From Nostoc desertorum CM1-VF14 (GTDB lineage Bacteria > Cyanobacteriota > Cyanobacteriia > Cyanobacteriales > Nostocaceae), in the NCBI GenBank assembly GCA_019359245.1, contig JAHHHR010000004.1, positions 1 to 64,000 on the forward strand: a DNA stretch of 64,000 nt, given 5' to 3'. The notes below the pieces were generated by a model. That model ran no database searches and was not told the origin of the DNA. It saw only the letters and a program-made list of their open reading frames with translations. This document shows, in pieces, positions 47,211-56,900 of this stretch. Each line of letters starts with the position of its first letter. Position 1 is the stretch's first letter. Both the position numbers and the translations under genes were made by a program.

Positions 47211-48788
47211 TTAAGCAACGATCTCAAAGTTTATAGCTCTCAACACGGGTGATGCTGTGGATGCATTGTTATCGTTATCAATGTTGGCAAACAGACTACC
47301 TGTGCCAAAGCCTGGTGATGTCAAGTTCTGGTTGAAGTACAAATTGCCAGTTCCAAGGCTGTAAGTAATGATTCCAGAGCTAGTTGCAGCTGCTGTATCA
47401 TTAGCTACTATCCTAATATCAGACAGGTTGTTGAGTCCGACGAAAGTTGTCCCAGACAGGACAATTCTGTCAGAATTGCGGTTGAAGTCAGTAATTTCAT
47501 CTACGCCGAAACTAGCAGCACTATATTGAGCGCCTGAGTTGAACACAAAGCGATCGCTACCACCACCGCCTGTTAGGATATCATTACCAGCGCCACCCCT
47601 TAAGACATCACTACCAGCATCACCATTAAGGACGTCATTGCCAGCCCCACCAATTAGGCTGTCACTGCCGTTACCCCCAAAGCCGGTTAATGGTGTAGAT
47701 GTGCCACTACCATCAAGAAAGTCATTTCCAGCACCGCCTGTAAACAGTACTGCACTGACGCTAGTTCCCGCTAGGTTATTAACATCAAGGATGTCATCGC
47801 CTCCGCCACCATTGATTTCAAAGCTATCTGCGGTGTCTACAGTCAGGGTGAAAGGAACTAAGTTGAGCCGATCAAAGATTGCTCTTCCTTGGGCATCTTG
47901 TTCCAGGCGGAAGGTGTCTCCCGCAGCTGCGGCACCGTTGACCTCAACCACGTCATCGCCAGCATTACCACTGATTCTGTCGCTACCGTCACCGTTGTTC
48001 CAGATCAGTCGGTCGTTGCCTGCTCCACCAGTGAAAGTGTCGTTGCCACGATCTCCGATTATGGTATCGTTCCCGCCCCCACCGGATAGAAAGTCGATAC
48101 CATCGCCACCTCGTAGCAAGTCATTACCAGCGTCACCATTAAGGGTGTCATTTCCAGTTCCACCAATTAGGGTGTCATTACCAATTTCACCAGAGGCAGT
48201 TAAGGGTGTTGATGTGCCACTACCATCAAGAGAGTCATTGCCAGCACCGCCTGTAAAGCTGACTGCACTGACGCTAGTTTCCGCCAAGTCGTTAACATCG
48301 AAGATGTCATCGCCTCCGCCACCATTGACTTCAAAGCTCTCTGCGGTGTCTACAGTCAGGGTGAAAGGAACTAGGTTGAGTCGATCAAAGATTGCTCTTC
48401 CTTGACCATCTTGTTCCAGGCGGAAAGTGTCTCCCGCAGCTGCGGCACCGTTGACCTCAACCACGTCATCGCCAGTATTACCACTGATTCTGTCGCTACC
48501 GTCACCGTTGTTCCAGATCAGTCGGTCATTACCTACTCCGCCACTGAAAGTATCGTTGCCACGATTTCCGATGAGGGTATCGCTCCCGGTCCCACCGAAT
48601 AGAAAGTCGAGACCATCGCCACCTTGTAAGAGATCATTGCCAGTGCCACCTCGTAAGGTATCATCACCAGCGCCACCATTGAGGGTGTCATTTCCACCGA
48701 AACCATTAAAGTCATCAGAAGCGGCATCACTAGTACCTGTATCTGCTCTATTGGTTGATCCTGGTCCTGGGGTCCAAATTACTGCCAT
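47211..48788 (-). CDS. RTX calcium-binding repeat protein, probably exported by type I secretion
   Basis: A 525-residue acidic, Gly/Asp/Asn-rich protein. Many nonapeptide units of the GGxGxDxLx type (GGAGDDTLRGGTGNDLLQGG) form calcium-binding beta rolls. A 171-residue unit is duplicated: RLIWNNGDGSDRISGN, AGDTFRLEQD and FDRLNLVPFTLTVDT occur twice, 513 bases apart at high identity. The C-terminus (FGVDEITDFNRNSDRIVLSG, then TSPGFGTGSLF and INFEIVA) looks like the uncleaved type I secretion signal. There is no enzymatic domain, so a surface-layer or matrix role is likely. No transporter gene is adjacent. Confidence 0.88.
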   Translation of the reverse strand: MAVIWTPGPGSTNRADTGTSDAASDDFNGFGGNDTLNGGAGDDTLRGGTGNDLLQGGDGLDFLFGGTGSDTLIGNRGNDTFSGGVGNDRLIWNNGDGSDRISGNTGDDVVEVNGAAAAGDTFRLEQDGQGRAIFDRLNLVPFTLTVDTAESFEVNGGGGDDIFDVNDLAETSVSAVSFTGGAGNDSLDGSGTSTPLTASGEIGNDTLIGGTGNDTLNGDAGNDLLRGGDGIDFLSGGGGNDTIIGDRGNDTFTGGAGNDRLIWNNGDGSDRISGNAGDDVVEVNGAAAAGDTFRLEQDAQGRAIFDRLNLVPFTLTVDTADSFEINGGGGDDILDVNNLAGTSVSAVLFTGGAGNDFLDGSGTSTPLTGFGGNGSDSLIGGAGNDVLNGDAGSDVLRGGAGNDILTGGGGSDRFVFNSGAQYSAASFGVDEITDFNRNSDRIVLSGTTFVGLNNLSDIRIVANDTAAATSSGIITYSLGTGNLYFNQNLTSPGFGTGSLFANIDNDNNASTASPVLRAINFEIVA

Positions 48789-49659
48789 GATTGATTCTCC
48801 TAATTCTGGATTTCTAAGTGAACAATGAGCTACTAGTAGTTCAGTTTTAAGAAAAGTATGAAAATACTAGTTTCTATTTATGAACTACAAAGCTTAATAG
48901 CTTTTAGCTGCTAAGTATTACTCAGGGGTGTATTTATTTTTTATGCAGAATATTGGTTTTTGGAAAACTTCCTTACTATAAAACCATATGGTTAAGGTAA
49001 GGCTAAACATCTATTATCAAAGTCAATTTTTTAACGTAGACGCCACAGGCTTCTGCCAACGAGCAGCGTCTTGCAGAGAAGGCGCAGAGAGAAGAAATAA
49101 ATGTTTAAACCAAGTATATTATACTATGAAATTTGCAGACAGACTTTACTACATTCTGACTTTTTAGGTCATGTAGAAAAGAAAAAATGGCTCGCAAATT
49201 CCTTTGCTGAAGAGGCTTTCAGCGAATTAAATGATCTTAAATAAAGTTTAAAAAATAGATGAGAATTAAATAGTAACCCGTGTTTATGCTGTGATTTTAG
49301 TGACAAACAATTAACTAATTAGCAGTATTAATAAGCGAGTATTTATCTGTAAAATATAGTGAGGTTTTATCCATAGTATATAAAAGTTCCAGCGATCTAA
49401 ACGCAAGTATGAATACCAATTCATACTTTTACTAATGAAGGGTTTTTACTGAAGATTGAAGCATTCGTTTTTGCATTTACTCTCAAATGAGCATTTATTT
49501 AATGAGTAAAATGTAATACTTTGATTTGATTAAATATTTTTTTATAAAGTTAGTTCCAGTGGACTGGAGTGATATCATGTTCGGTAAATTACTTTTCATT
49601 CTCGAAGAACCCCACCAAAGCTGTGCTTTATATCCCTCCCCAGATCGCAGAGAGGGGTC
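48789..49659. other. Long AT-rich intergenic region upstream of the RTX gene
   Basis: The RTX promoter must lie in the first part, on the minus strand. A short repeat CGAGCAGCGTCTTGCAGAGA sits near 49060. The remainder has only short open frames without ribosome sites. Confidence 0.45.
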
Positions 49660-49790
49660 GGATGTCGGGTGTTAAGATATGCAGCGATATAATAAGGAAC
49701 GTGAATTACCTGAATTACTTCAGGCAGAGATCGTTGAAGCAGGAATCACGCGACTTTGAGTCGTGTGAGGTTCAAATGAAGCGCCACTGA
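49660..49790 (+). mobile_element. Right-end remnant of an IS200/IS605-type element
   Basis: The stretch ends with AAGCAGGAATCACGCGACTT followed by TGAGTCGTGTGAGGTTCAAA. CACGCGACT (49747-49755) pairs with AGTCGTGTG (49759-49767; one G-T), giving the subterminal hairpin and GAGGTTCAA tail that I associate with the right ends, and the guide-like RNA, of cyanobacterial tnpB elements. No transposase or tnpB gene is left upstream. The assignment rests on remembered pattern. Confidence 0.5.
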
Positions 49791-49898
49791 ATGCACGACT
49801 TTGTCGTTGCAAAGTACCTAGAGGTTGATAACCCGCAACTTGGGTTGATGATTAATTTTGGATGTTTTTATGGAGCGGTTATAAAATTTTTGGCATTT

Positions 49899-49931
49899 TC
49901 TCATTCCCTGGCTGACAACCAGAGAATGAGA
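49899..49931 (-). terminator. Hairpin after leuD
   Basis: TCTCATTCCCTGG (49899-49911) pairs with CCAGAGAATGAGA (49919-49931) with one mismatch. It begins five bases after the leuD stop. The T tract is weak. Confidence 0.55.
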
Positions 49932-49935
49932 GAAA

Positions 49936-50544
49936 CTAAATCGCGGCTAAATTGCCCCAACCCACGTAGGGTAATTTTGCAGCCGTTACCCGAACTTGGT
50001 CAGCATTCGCTACTAACTGACCGCAAGCGTCCCAAGTCCCAGAAATAAATGTGCTTCTTGTCCCTTCACCGATCGCAACTGGGGCAGTATAATCACCAAT
50101 TTGCACTTGCAAGGTTTCCAGATTTACTGTCACAGTGGCTTGGGGATTGGCAGCCACTAACTCTTGCAGTTGTTTAACAGTAACAGCATCGGCAGTCACA
50201 CAAGGTATGCCCATTGCCACACAGTTACCAAAAAAGATTTCTGCGAAGCTTTCACCGATTAAAGCTTGGATTCCCCATTTTGCGATCGCTTGGGGTGCAT
50301 GTTCCCGTGATGAACCACAGCCAAAGTTGCGGTTGACTATTAAAATATTTGCCCCTTGATACTGGGGTTGGTCAAAGGGATGTTCACCTTTAAGTGCTGT
50401 CCGGTCATCAATAAATGCACCTTCACCTAACCCATCAAAGGTAACGGCTTTCAAATATCGCGCGGGAATGATGCGATCGGTATCTATATCATTGCCTACT
50501 AAGGGTATACCGCGCCCTGAAACTGTTTTAACTTCACTCACCAT
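49936..50544 (-). CDS. leuD: 3-isopropylmalate dehydratase small subunit
   Basis: A 202-residue swivel-domain subunit of the leucine-pathway isomerase. [38 protein letters not shown] and [12 protein letters not shown] are diagnostic. It pairs with LeuC to convert 2- to 3-isopropylmalate. The gene is 74 bases downstream of leuC on the same strand, so the two form one operon. Length is normal. Confidence 0.96.
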   Translation of the reverse strand: MVSEVKTVSGRGIPLVGNDIDTDRIIPARYLKAVTFDGLGEGAFIDDRTALKGEHPFDQPQYQGANILIVNRNFGCGSSREHAPQAIAKWGIQALIGESFAEIFFGNCVAMGIPCVTADAVTVKQLQELVAANPQATVTVNLETLQVQIGDYTAPVAIGEGTRSTFISGTWDACGQLVANADQVRVTAAKLPYVGWGNLAAI

Positions 50545-50618
50545 AAACTTTATTTACCTATCATTTCAATGACAGCCTGTTAATTTCTACAAATGACCAA
50601 TGACAAATGACAAAAAAA

Positions 50619-52022
50619 TTACAGCAACTCACGCACATCAGAAACTTCGCCTTTAATCGCAGCAGTAGCGACCATCGCCGGACTCATTAACAATGTCCGA
50701 CCGGAAGAGGAACCCTGTCTTCCTTTAAAGTTGCGGTTGGAGGAAGAAGCGCTGATTTGTCTTCCTTGTAGCTTATCGGGATTCATGGCTAGGCACATGG
50801 AACATCCCGGTTCACGCCATTCAAATCCGGCTTCTTGAAAGATTTTATCCAGTCCTTCAGCTTCCGCCTCTTCTTTCACCCTTTCAGAACCAGGAACAAC
50901 GAAGGCTTTGATTCCCTCCGCGACGTGGCGACCTTTGGCGATTTTCGCAGCTTCTCGCAAATCGCTAATTCTGCCGTTGGTGCAACTACCAATAAAGCAG
51001 ACATCTATTTTAGTGCCCTTGATCGGTTGACCAGGATATAAATCCATGTAGCGGTAAGCTTCTTCAGCAATAAATCGGTCTTCTTCTAGCAGTTCTTCTG
51101 GTTGAGGCACTGACTGGTTGACACCGATACCTTGACCGGGAGTAATCCCCCAGGTGACGGTAGGAGGAATTTCCGCAGCGTCAAATATGACTACATCATC
51201 GTACTGGGCATCAGCATCGCTCTTGATGGAATCCCACCAAGCCACTGCTTTATCCCAATCTGCATCAATGGGTGCAAAATCTCTGCCTTTGAGGTAGTCG
51301 TAGGTGACTTGATCTGGATTGACATAGCCGCATCTAGCACCGCCTTCGATCGCCATATTGCAGACAGTCATCCTCTCTTCCATGTTCATTTGCTCGAATG
51401 TCGTACCGGCAAATTCGTAAGCATAGCCCACGCCACCTTTAACACCAAGGGTGCGGATGATATGTAAAATTACATCTTTGGCGTAAACACCAGGGTTGAG
51501 AGTGCCGTTAACTTCGATTCTGCGGACTTTCAGTTTGGAGAGAGCAAGCGTTTGGGAAGCGAGAACATCCCGGACTTGGCTAGTACCAATACCAAATGCG
51601 ATCGCACCAAATGCCCCATGACTGGAAGTGTGGCTATCTCCACAAGCGATCGTCATTCCTGGCTGAGTCAGCCCAAGTTCTGGAGCGATGACATGAACTA
51701 TTCCCTGACTACCAGAACCGATATTGTAAAAAGTTATGTTATTTTCTTGACAGTTATTTTCAAGCGCTTGAATCATTTCCTCTGCCAAGCTATCGACAAA
51801 AGGACGCGCCTGATTTTCTGTCGGCACAATATGATCCACTGTAGCGACAGTCCGCTCTGGAAACAGTACTTTTAGACCCCTCTCACGTAACATAGCAAAG
51901 GCTTGGGGACTGGTGACTTCATGAATTAGGTGAAGCCCGATAAATAGTTGCGTCAGTCCTGAGGGAAGTGTACCAACGGTGTGTAAGTTCCAAACTTTAT
52001 CAAACAGGGTACCTTTGCTCAT
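50619..52022 (-). CDS. leuC: 3-isopropylmalate dehydratase large subunit
   Basis: A 467-residue aconitase-family protein that holds a 4Fe-4S cluster. The cluster cysteines are in [13 protein letters not shown] and [40 protein letters not shown] and [12 protein letters not shown] are conserved substrate-site stretches. The start [16 protein letters not shown] is typical. It is divergent from the ATPase gene at 52302, with a 279-base spacer. Confidence 0.97.
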   Translation of the reverse strand: MSKGTLFDKVWNLHTVGTLPSGLTQLFIGLHLIHEVTSPQAFAMLRERGLKVLFPERTVATVDHIVPTENQARPFVDSLAEEMIQALENNCQENNITFYNIGSGSQGIVHVIAPELGLTQPGMTIACGDSHTSSHGAFGAIAFGIGTSQVRDVLASQTLALSKLKVRRIEVNGTLNPGVYAKDVILHIIRTLGVKGGVGYAYEFAGTTFEQMNMEERMTVCNMAIEGGARCGYVNPDQVTYDYLKGRDFAPIDADWDKAVAWWDSIKSDADAQYDDVVIFDAAEIPPTVTWGITPGQGIGVNQSVPQPEELLEEDRFIAEEAYRYMDLYPGQPIKGTKIDVCFIGSCTNGRISDLREAAKIAKGRHVAEGIKAFVVPGSERVKEEAEAEGLDKIFQEAGFEWREPGCSMCLAMNPDKLQGRQISASSSNRNFKGRQGSSSGRTLLMSPAMVATAAIKGEVSDVRELL

Positions 52023-52301
52023 ACGTCAATCAATATTTCAAGAGTCCGGTCTTAAATAGTATCAAAAAAAAGTCTCGGTTTTTGCAGATCACTTAATATT
52101 ACTTACAGCTTTGTACTCTTATTTCTCTGCGCCTCTGTGGTTTTTTTCTTCCTTAACAAGCTCCCCAGACGCAGAGATCACAGAGCAAGAGAGGTAAAAG
52201 CGAAGATTCTCCGAAATATTTAGATGCAAAGATGTAAATAACTTTATCCTTTTACACAAGGATATGTTAAGAAAATACGAGATAATTGCACTACCAGCAT
52301 T

Positions 52302-53651
52302 ATGCCCATAGATTTACGGGAATTTTATCAGGCTAGCGATCCCAGCAGAACTCTGTTTGTCAACAATAGCTCTGATAGCAAGTATTACATAGATTTTTCC
52401 TCAGTCCGGGGTGGTGATATTCTTGGCAAGCTGAAGCAGAAAATTACCTTTTTTAAACCTAATGAACCCACTTGCACTTTATTTACTGGGCATATTGGTT
52501 GTGGAAAATCGACAGAACTATTACGATTACAGGCAGAACTGGAAAAGTTAGGCTTCCACGTCGTCTATTTTGAGTCTAGTGAAGACTTGGAGATGACCGA
52601 TGTCGATATTGCTGATGTGCTGCTAGCGATCGCTCGTCGTGTGAGTCAAAGTCTGGATAAAATTACTTTGGAGTCACCTAACAAATTTAATGAGTTGCTG
52701 CAAGGTGCTTGGAAAATCTTAAACTCCGAGGTGACAGGGGTAAAAGTTAAGGTTCCGAATGTCGGCGATTTTGGTGTCACTTCTGAAAAAGATAAGCTTT
52801 CTCTGTCTGTGGGTATTGGTGAAATCACTAGCAAGATGAAAAATGACCCAACCCTGCGAGAAAAACTCAATCAGTATTTAGCACCGCAAAAAACTAAGCT
52901 GCTAGAAGCGATTAATCAAGAATTATTGGAACCTGCCGTGGCTAAACTCAAACAGCAGGGTAAAAATGGTCTGGTGGTAATTGTCGATAATCTTGACCGC
53001 ATAGATAATCGTGTCAAACCTTGGGGTCGTCCGCAGCAGGAATATTTATTTGTAGACCAGGGTGAGTTTTTGACAAGGCTGAATTGTCATCTACTCTACA
53101 CTATGCCCTTGGCTTTGAAGTTTTCCAACGATTACGGAATGCTAACTCAGCGTTTCCCAGAAGACCCCAAGGTGTTACCGATGGTACCTGTACAAAGGAC
53201 TGATGGCAGTGTTCATACAGAGGGAATGGCACTCATGCAGCAGATGGTATTAGCTAGAGCTTTTCCTGACATGACACCAGAGGAGCGTTTAAATAAAGTT
53301 ACCGAAATTTTTGATAGTGCTGCTAGCTTAGAACGCTTGTGTAAAATGAGTGGTGGTCATGTGCGGGATGTGCTGAGGCTGCTAAATACCTGGATTATGG
53401 AAGAAATGAGTCTTCCCTTAACCGGTGAAACCTTAGAGCAAGTGATTCGTTCTCGGCGGAATGAAATCATGTTGCCAATTTCTGATGATGAGTGGCAATT
53501 GTTACGCCATGTCAAGGACAGGAAAAAGGTGAGTGATGACCACGGATATCAAAAACTGATTCGCAGTCGGTTTGTCTTTGAATATCGGGATAGTGGCGAG
53601 ACTTGGTTTGATGTTAATCCGATTTTGGCTGAGGCCAGAGAGTTGCAATGA
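52302..53651 (+). CDS. P-loop ATPase, first gene of the STAND locus
   Basis: A 449-residue AAA/STAND-type NTPase. After an N-terminal segment (FYQASDPSRTLFVNN, about 1-60) comes Walker A TGHIGCGKSTEL (residues 62-73) and Walker B GLVVIVDNLDRID (about 222-235). ETLEQVIRSRRNEI and a winged-helix-like end follow. No membrane segment or repeat array is seen. The stop overlaps the start of the next small gene by four bases, and the 1777-residue WD40 protein follows on the same strand after 150 bases. A signalling or conflict-system role is inferred from this context only. Confidence 0.82.
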   Translation: MPIDLREFYQASDPSRTLFVNNSSDSKYYIDFSSVRGGDILGKLKQKITFFKPNEPTCTLFTGHIGCGKSTELLRLQAELEKLGFHVVYFESSEDLEMTDVDIADVLLAIARRVSQSLDKITLESPNKFNELLQGAWKILNSEVTGVKVKVPNVGDFGVTSEKDKLSLSVGIGEITSKMKNDPTLREKLNQYLAPQKTKLLEAINQELLEPAVAKLKQQGKNGLVVIVDNLDRIDNRVKPWGRPQQEYLFVDQGEFLTRLNCHLLYTMPLALKFSNDYGMLTQRFPEDPKVLPMVPVQRTDGSVHTEGMALMQQMVLARAFPDMTPEERLNKVTEIFDSAASLERLCKMSGGHVRDVLRLLNTWIMEEMSLPLTGETLEQVIRSRRNEIMLPISDDEWQLLRHVKDRKKVSDDHGYQKLIRSRFVFEYRDSGETWFDVNPILAEARELQ

Positions 53652-53836
53652 AAACAATCCAAGAGTTAAAGACTCGGATTAAAGAACTCAGTCAACAAGC
53701 TGTTGAATTTAGTAGAAAAGCATCTGAAGTATGCTTAAGTGACCGTCAGCAAGCCAAGTATTTTAGACAGCAAGCAAGGGAAGCTAGCAAACACGCTCAA
53801 GTATTAATACAGGAGTTAAAATGCCAGGAAGTTTAA
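53648..53836 (+). CDS. Small coiled-coil protein
   Basis: A 62-residue, Gln/Lys/Arg/Ala-rich helical protein (IQELKTRIKELSQQAVEFSR, FRQQAREASKHAQVLIQELK) whose heptad-like pattern suggests a coiled coil. The ATG overlaps the ATPase stop (ATGA), so the two are translated together. It may be an adaptor between the ATPase and the large STAND protein; that is inference. Confidence 0.7.
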   Translation: MKTIQELKTRIKELSQQAVEFSRKASEVCLSDRQQAKYFRQQAREASKHAQVLIQELKCQEV

Positions 53837-53850
53837 TTTTGTAGTCAACT

Positions 53851-53977
53851 TAGAGCCACGGCGAATGGAATTCGCGGCTATACAAACAAAGTCCACCTCC
53901 GTGGACTAAGAGAAAATCAAGGGTTTGAAACCCACGGAGGTGGGTTTTGCCTGTGTAGACGCGGTTTCTAACCGCCC
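53851..53977. repeat. Dispersed repeat between the small coiled-coil gene and the STAND gene
   Basis: It contains GAGCCACGGCGAATGGAATT, GTCCACCTCCGTGGAC (an inverted repeat), GGTTTGAAACCCACGGAGGT and TAGACGCGGTTTCTAACCGC. Parts recur at 40625-40680 (GCGAATGGAATTCGC) and 46745-46793. This is a typical Nostoc intergenic element. Confidence 0.7.
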
Positions 53978-53986
53978 TTTTAACTT

Positions 53987-56900
53987 ATGACAAACTCGCA
54001 ATCACCAAAAGATGACCATGTAAACAGCGAGCGCTCTCTGAAACAATTAGCTTGGGCGATCGAGTCCTCCGTGGGACAGTTTAAGCTGATATTGGCACGG
54101 TGTAATTATGCTAGCTTGCGCGATCGCCTCATCCAAAGATTGCGAGAAATTTGTCAAGTTGAAATTCGTGTCTTGACAGTGCAGCAATCTCACAGGACTC
54201 TTTATACTGCCATTCAGGAAGAATTTGGCGAAGAAATACCAGCCTGTGTGATGGTTGTGGGTTTGGAATCAGTGCAGAATTTATCTGTGATGTTAACTTC
54301 TGCCAATCAGGTGCGAGAAGATTTTCGCAAGAATTTTGCTTTTCCCTTAGTGTTGTGGATTGACAATGAAATCTACAAACAACTAATACAGCTTGCGCCA
54401 GATTTAGAAAGTTGGGCAACTACGAGAGATTTTGCCATCTCAACACAAGAATTAGTAGATTTTATCATCCAAACGGCTAATCAATGGTTTAGTAATAGCT
54501 TAAAAATTAGCGTAGATGAATATATAAAACTGGAAAAGGAGTTAGAAGCGGCGCAAATATATTTAATTAAAAACCCAGATGTTTATAATTTGGAAATGCA
54601 AGCTAAGTTAGAATCTTTGTTAGGTTTTATCAAACAGATAAATAATCAAAAAGATTCGGCGTTGGAGCATCATCATAAAGCTTACAAGCTTTGGCAGCAA
54701 ACTAATAATTTAGAATTACAGCTAAAAATCCTCGGTGACATTGGCTTTTGCTATTATCTCAAAGCCTTTAAACATCAAGATATCACTCATCCAAATTGGC
54801 AAGCAACTTGGCATTATATTCAAGAATATATTAATTTTATTTACCAGTTCAATAGTCCAGATTTAATTGCTAGTGCAGTAGTTAAATTCGGTGATATCAT
54901 GCGAGACTTGCAACAGTGGGAAATCTTGGGGAGTCTTTCGCAACAAGCTTTAGTAATCCATCAAAATAACAACCAGCTAAGAGAATTAGCCAAAGATTAC
55001 GGTTTTTTAGCTGAAGTGGCTTTAGCTCAAAATAATTGGGTTCAAGCAAATCAGTTAGTTAAACAAGCCTTGGAAGTTTTTGCAGCAATTCATAATCAGG
55101 AATCAGCAAATATAGCAGAGGTTTTATCAGATATTCCCGAAAGGGTTTTAGAATCAAAAGATTGGAGCTTATATCAGTTTATTTTAGGTCGTTCTCAATA
55201 CCATTTAGGTCAAATTAAACAGGCAACTTTCAGCTTAGAAAATGCTAGGGATGTCGGTAATCCCCTAGAAGATGTCAGGCTTTACTTGGATATTCTCAGG
55301 TTTTTGCAGCAGCTTTACTTTGAGCAGAAAGAATATCTCGAAGCATACAAAATTAAACAGCAACAGCGTTCTATTGAACAGCAATTTGGCTTGCGGGCTT
55401 TTATTGGTGCGGGTAGATTAGAAGCTACAAAACAGGCATTTGTAGAGACATTGCGCTCAAACTCTCCCCAAGGAAATATTGCCCCAGAAATTGCTGCATC
55501 TGGTCGCCTCTTGGATATAGAACGTTTGATTGAACGCATGGGTCGCCCTGATTATAAGTTGATAGTAATTCATGGGCAATCGGGTGTAGGCAAAAGTTCC
55601 CTGGTAAATGCGGGACTAGTGCCGGCTTTAAAGAATAAAGCGATCGGTATTCAAGATTATTTGCCCGTGGTAATGCGCGTTTACACCAACTGGGTGGAAG
55701 AATTGGGGAGGCTTTTGGGAGGGAGTGGGGAGTCGGGAGTGGGGAATGGGGAGTGGGGAGAGTTAAAACCTCAACGTTCAGACTCTAAACTCGGAACTTC
55801 AGCCTCTGAACTCGGAACTTCGACCTTTGAACTCGGAACTTCAGCCTCTGAACTAGGAACTTCGACCTCTGAACTCGGAACTTCAGCCTTTGAACTAGGA
55901 ACTTCGACCTCTGAACTCGGAACTTCAGCCTCTGAACTCCAAAATCCCCACTTTGTACAGACGCGATTCATCGCGTCTCTCCCCACTCCCCACTCCCTCC
56001 TCTCCCAACTTCGCAAAAACGAACAGCACAACCTCCGCACAGTCATAATTTTCGATCAATTTGAGGAATTTTTCTTTGTTTACACCGAACCTGCACAAAG
56101 AAAGCAATTCTTTGAGTTTTTGGGAGAATGTCTGAATGTTTTATCGGTGAAAGTTATCTTATCGCTGCGGGTAGATTACATCCATTACTTGCTAGAGTGC
56201 AATGATTTGTCCAGTCTCAAGATTATTGGCAATGACATTCTCAGTAATAATGTGCTTTACAAGTTGGGGAACTTCTCACCTGCTGATGCCAAGTCAATTA
56301 TCCAGCGTTTAACCAAAAATACTAGTTTTCGCTTGGAAGATGCTTTGATTGATCAACTGGTGGAAGATTTAGCCGGGGAATTGGGTGAAGTTCGTCCCAT
56401 TGAGTTGCAGGTTGTGGGGGCACAACTGCAAACTGAGAATATTACAACTCTGGCAGAATATCAACAGCGTGGAACTAAGGAGGAATTGGTTAAAAGTTAT
56501 TTGAATGAAGTTGTTAATGATTGCGGTGAAGAAAATCAGCAAGCAGCAGACATACTACTGTATTTGCTGACCGATGAAAAAGGAACTCGCCCTCTCAAGA
56601 CTCGCGCTGAATTGGAACGCGATTTGTTGCCGTACTTATCGGAGATCCCCCCAACCCCCCTTAAAAAGGGGGGCTTAATTTCTTTAACCCCCTTTTTAAG
56701 GGGGTCGCCACAGGCGGGGGGATCAGAGGCTAGGGAAGATAAAGCTGTTGAAATCAGCAAATTAGATTTAGTGTTAGAGATTTTTGTCCAATCTGGCTTA
56801 GTGGTTTTGCTACCAGAAAACCCCGCCGACCGTTATCAACTGGTACATGACTACATCGCCGCCTTTATCCGCCAGCAACAGGAACCGAAGTTAAAGCAGG

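Noticed and set aside
47539..48828. Pro/Ser-rich plus-strand frames opposite the RTX gene
   Set aside because: They mirror the GGxGxD repeats on the other strand and show no start site; the RTX protein is clearly the coding strand.
49569..50048. Two consecutive plus-strand frames of 73 and 85 residues
   Set aside because: They run through the IS-like right end and the leuD hairpin, and the second overlaps the leuD 3' end in the opposite direction.
53851..53977. Possible CRISPR-like or regulatory array before the large STAND gene
   Set aside because: The repeated pieces are not evenly spaced and match a dispersed intergenic element seen elsewhere in the window.
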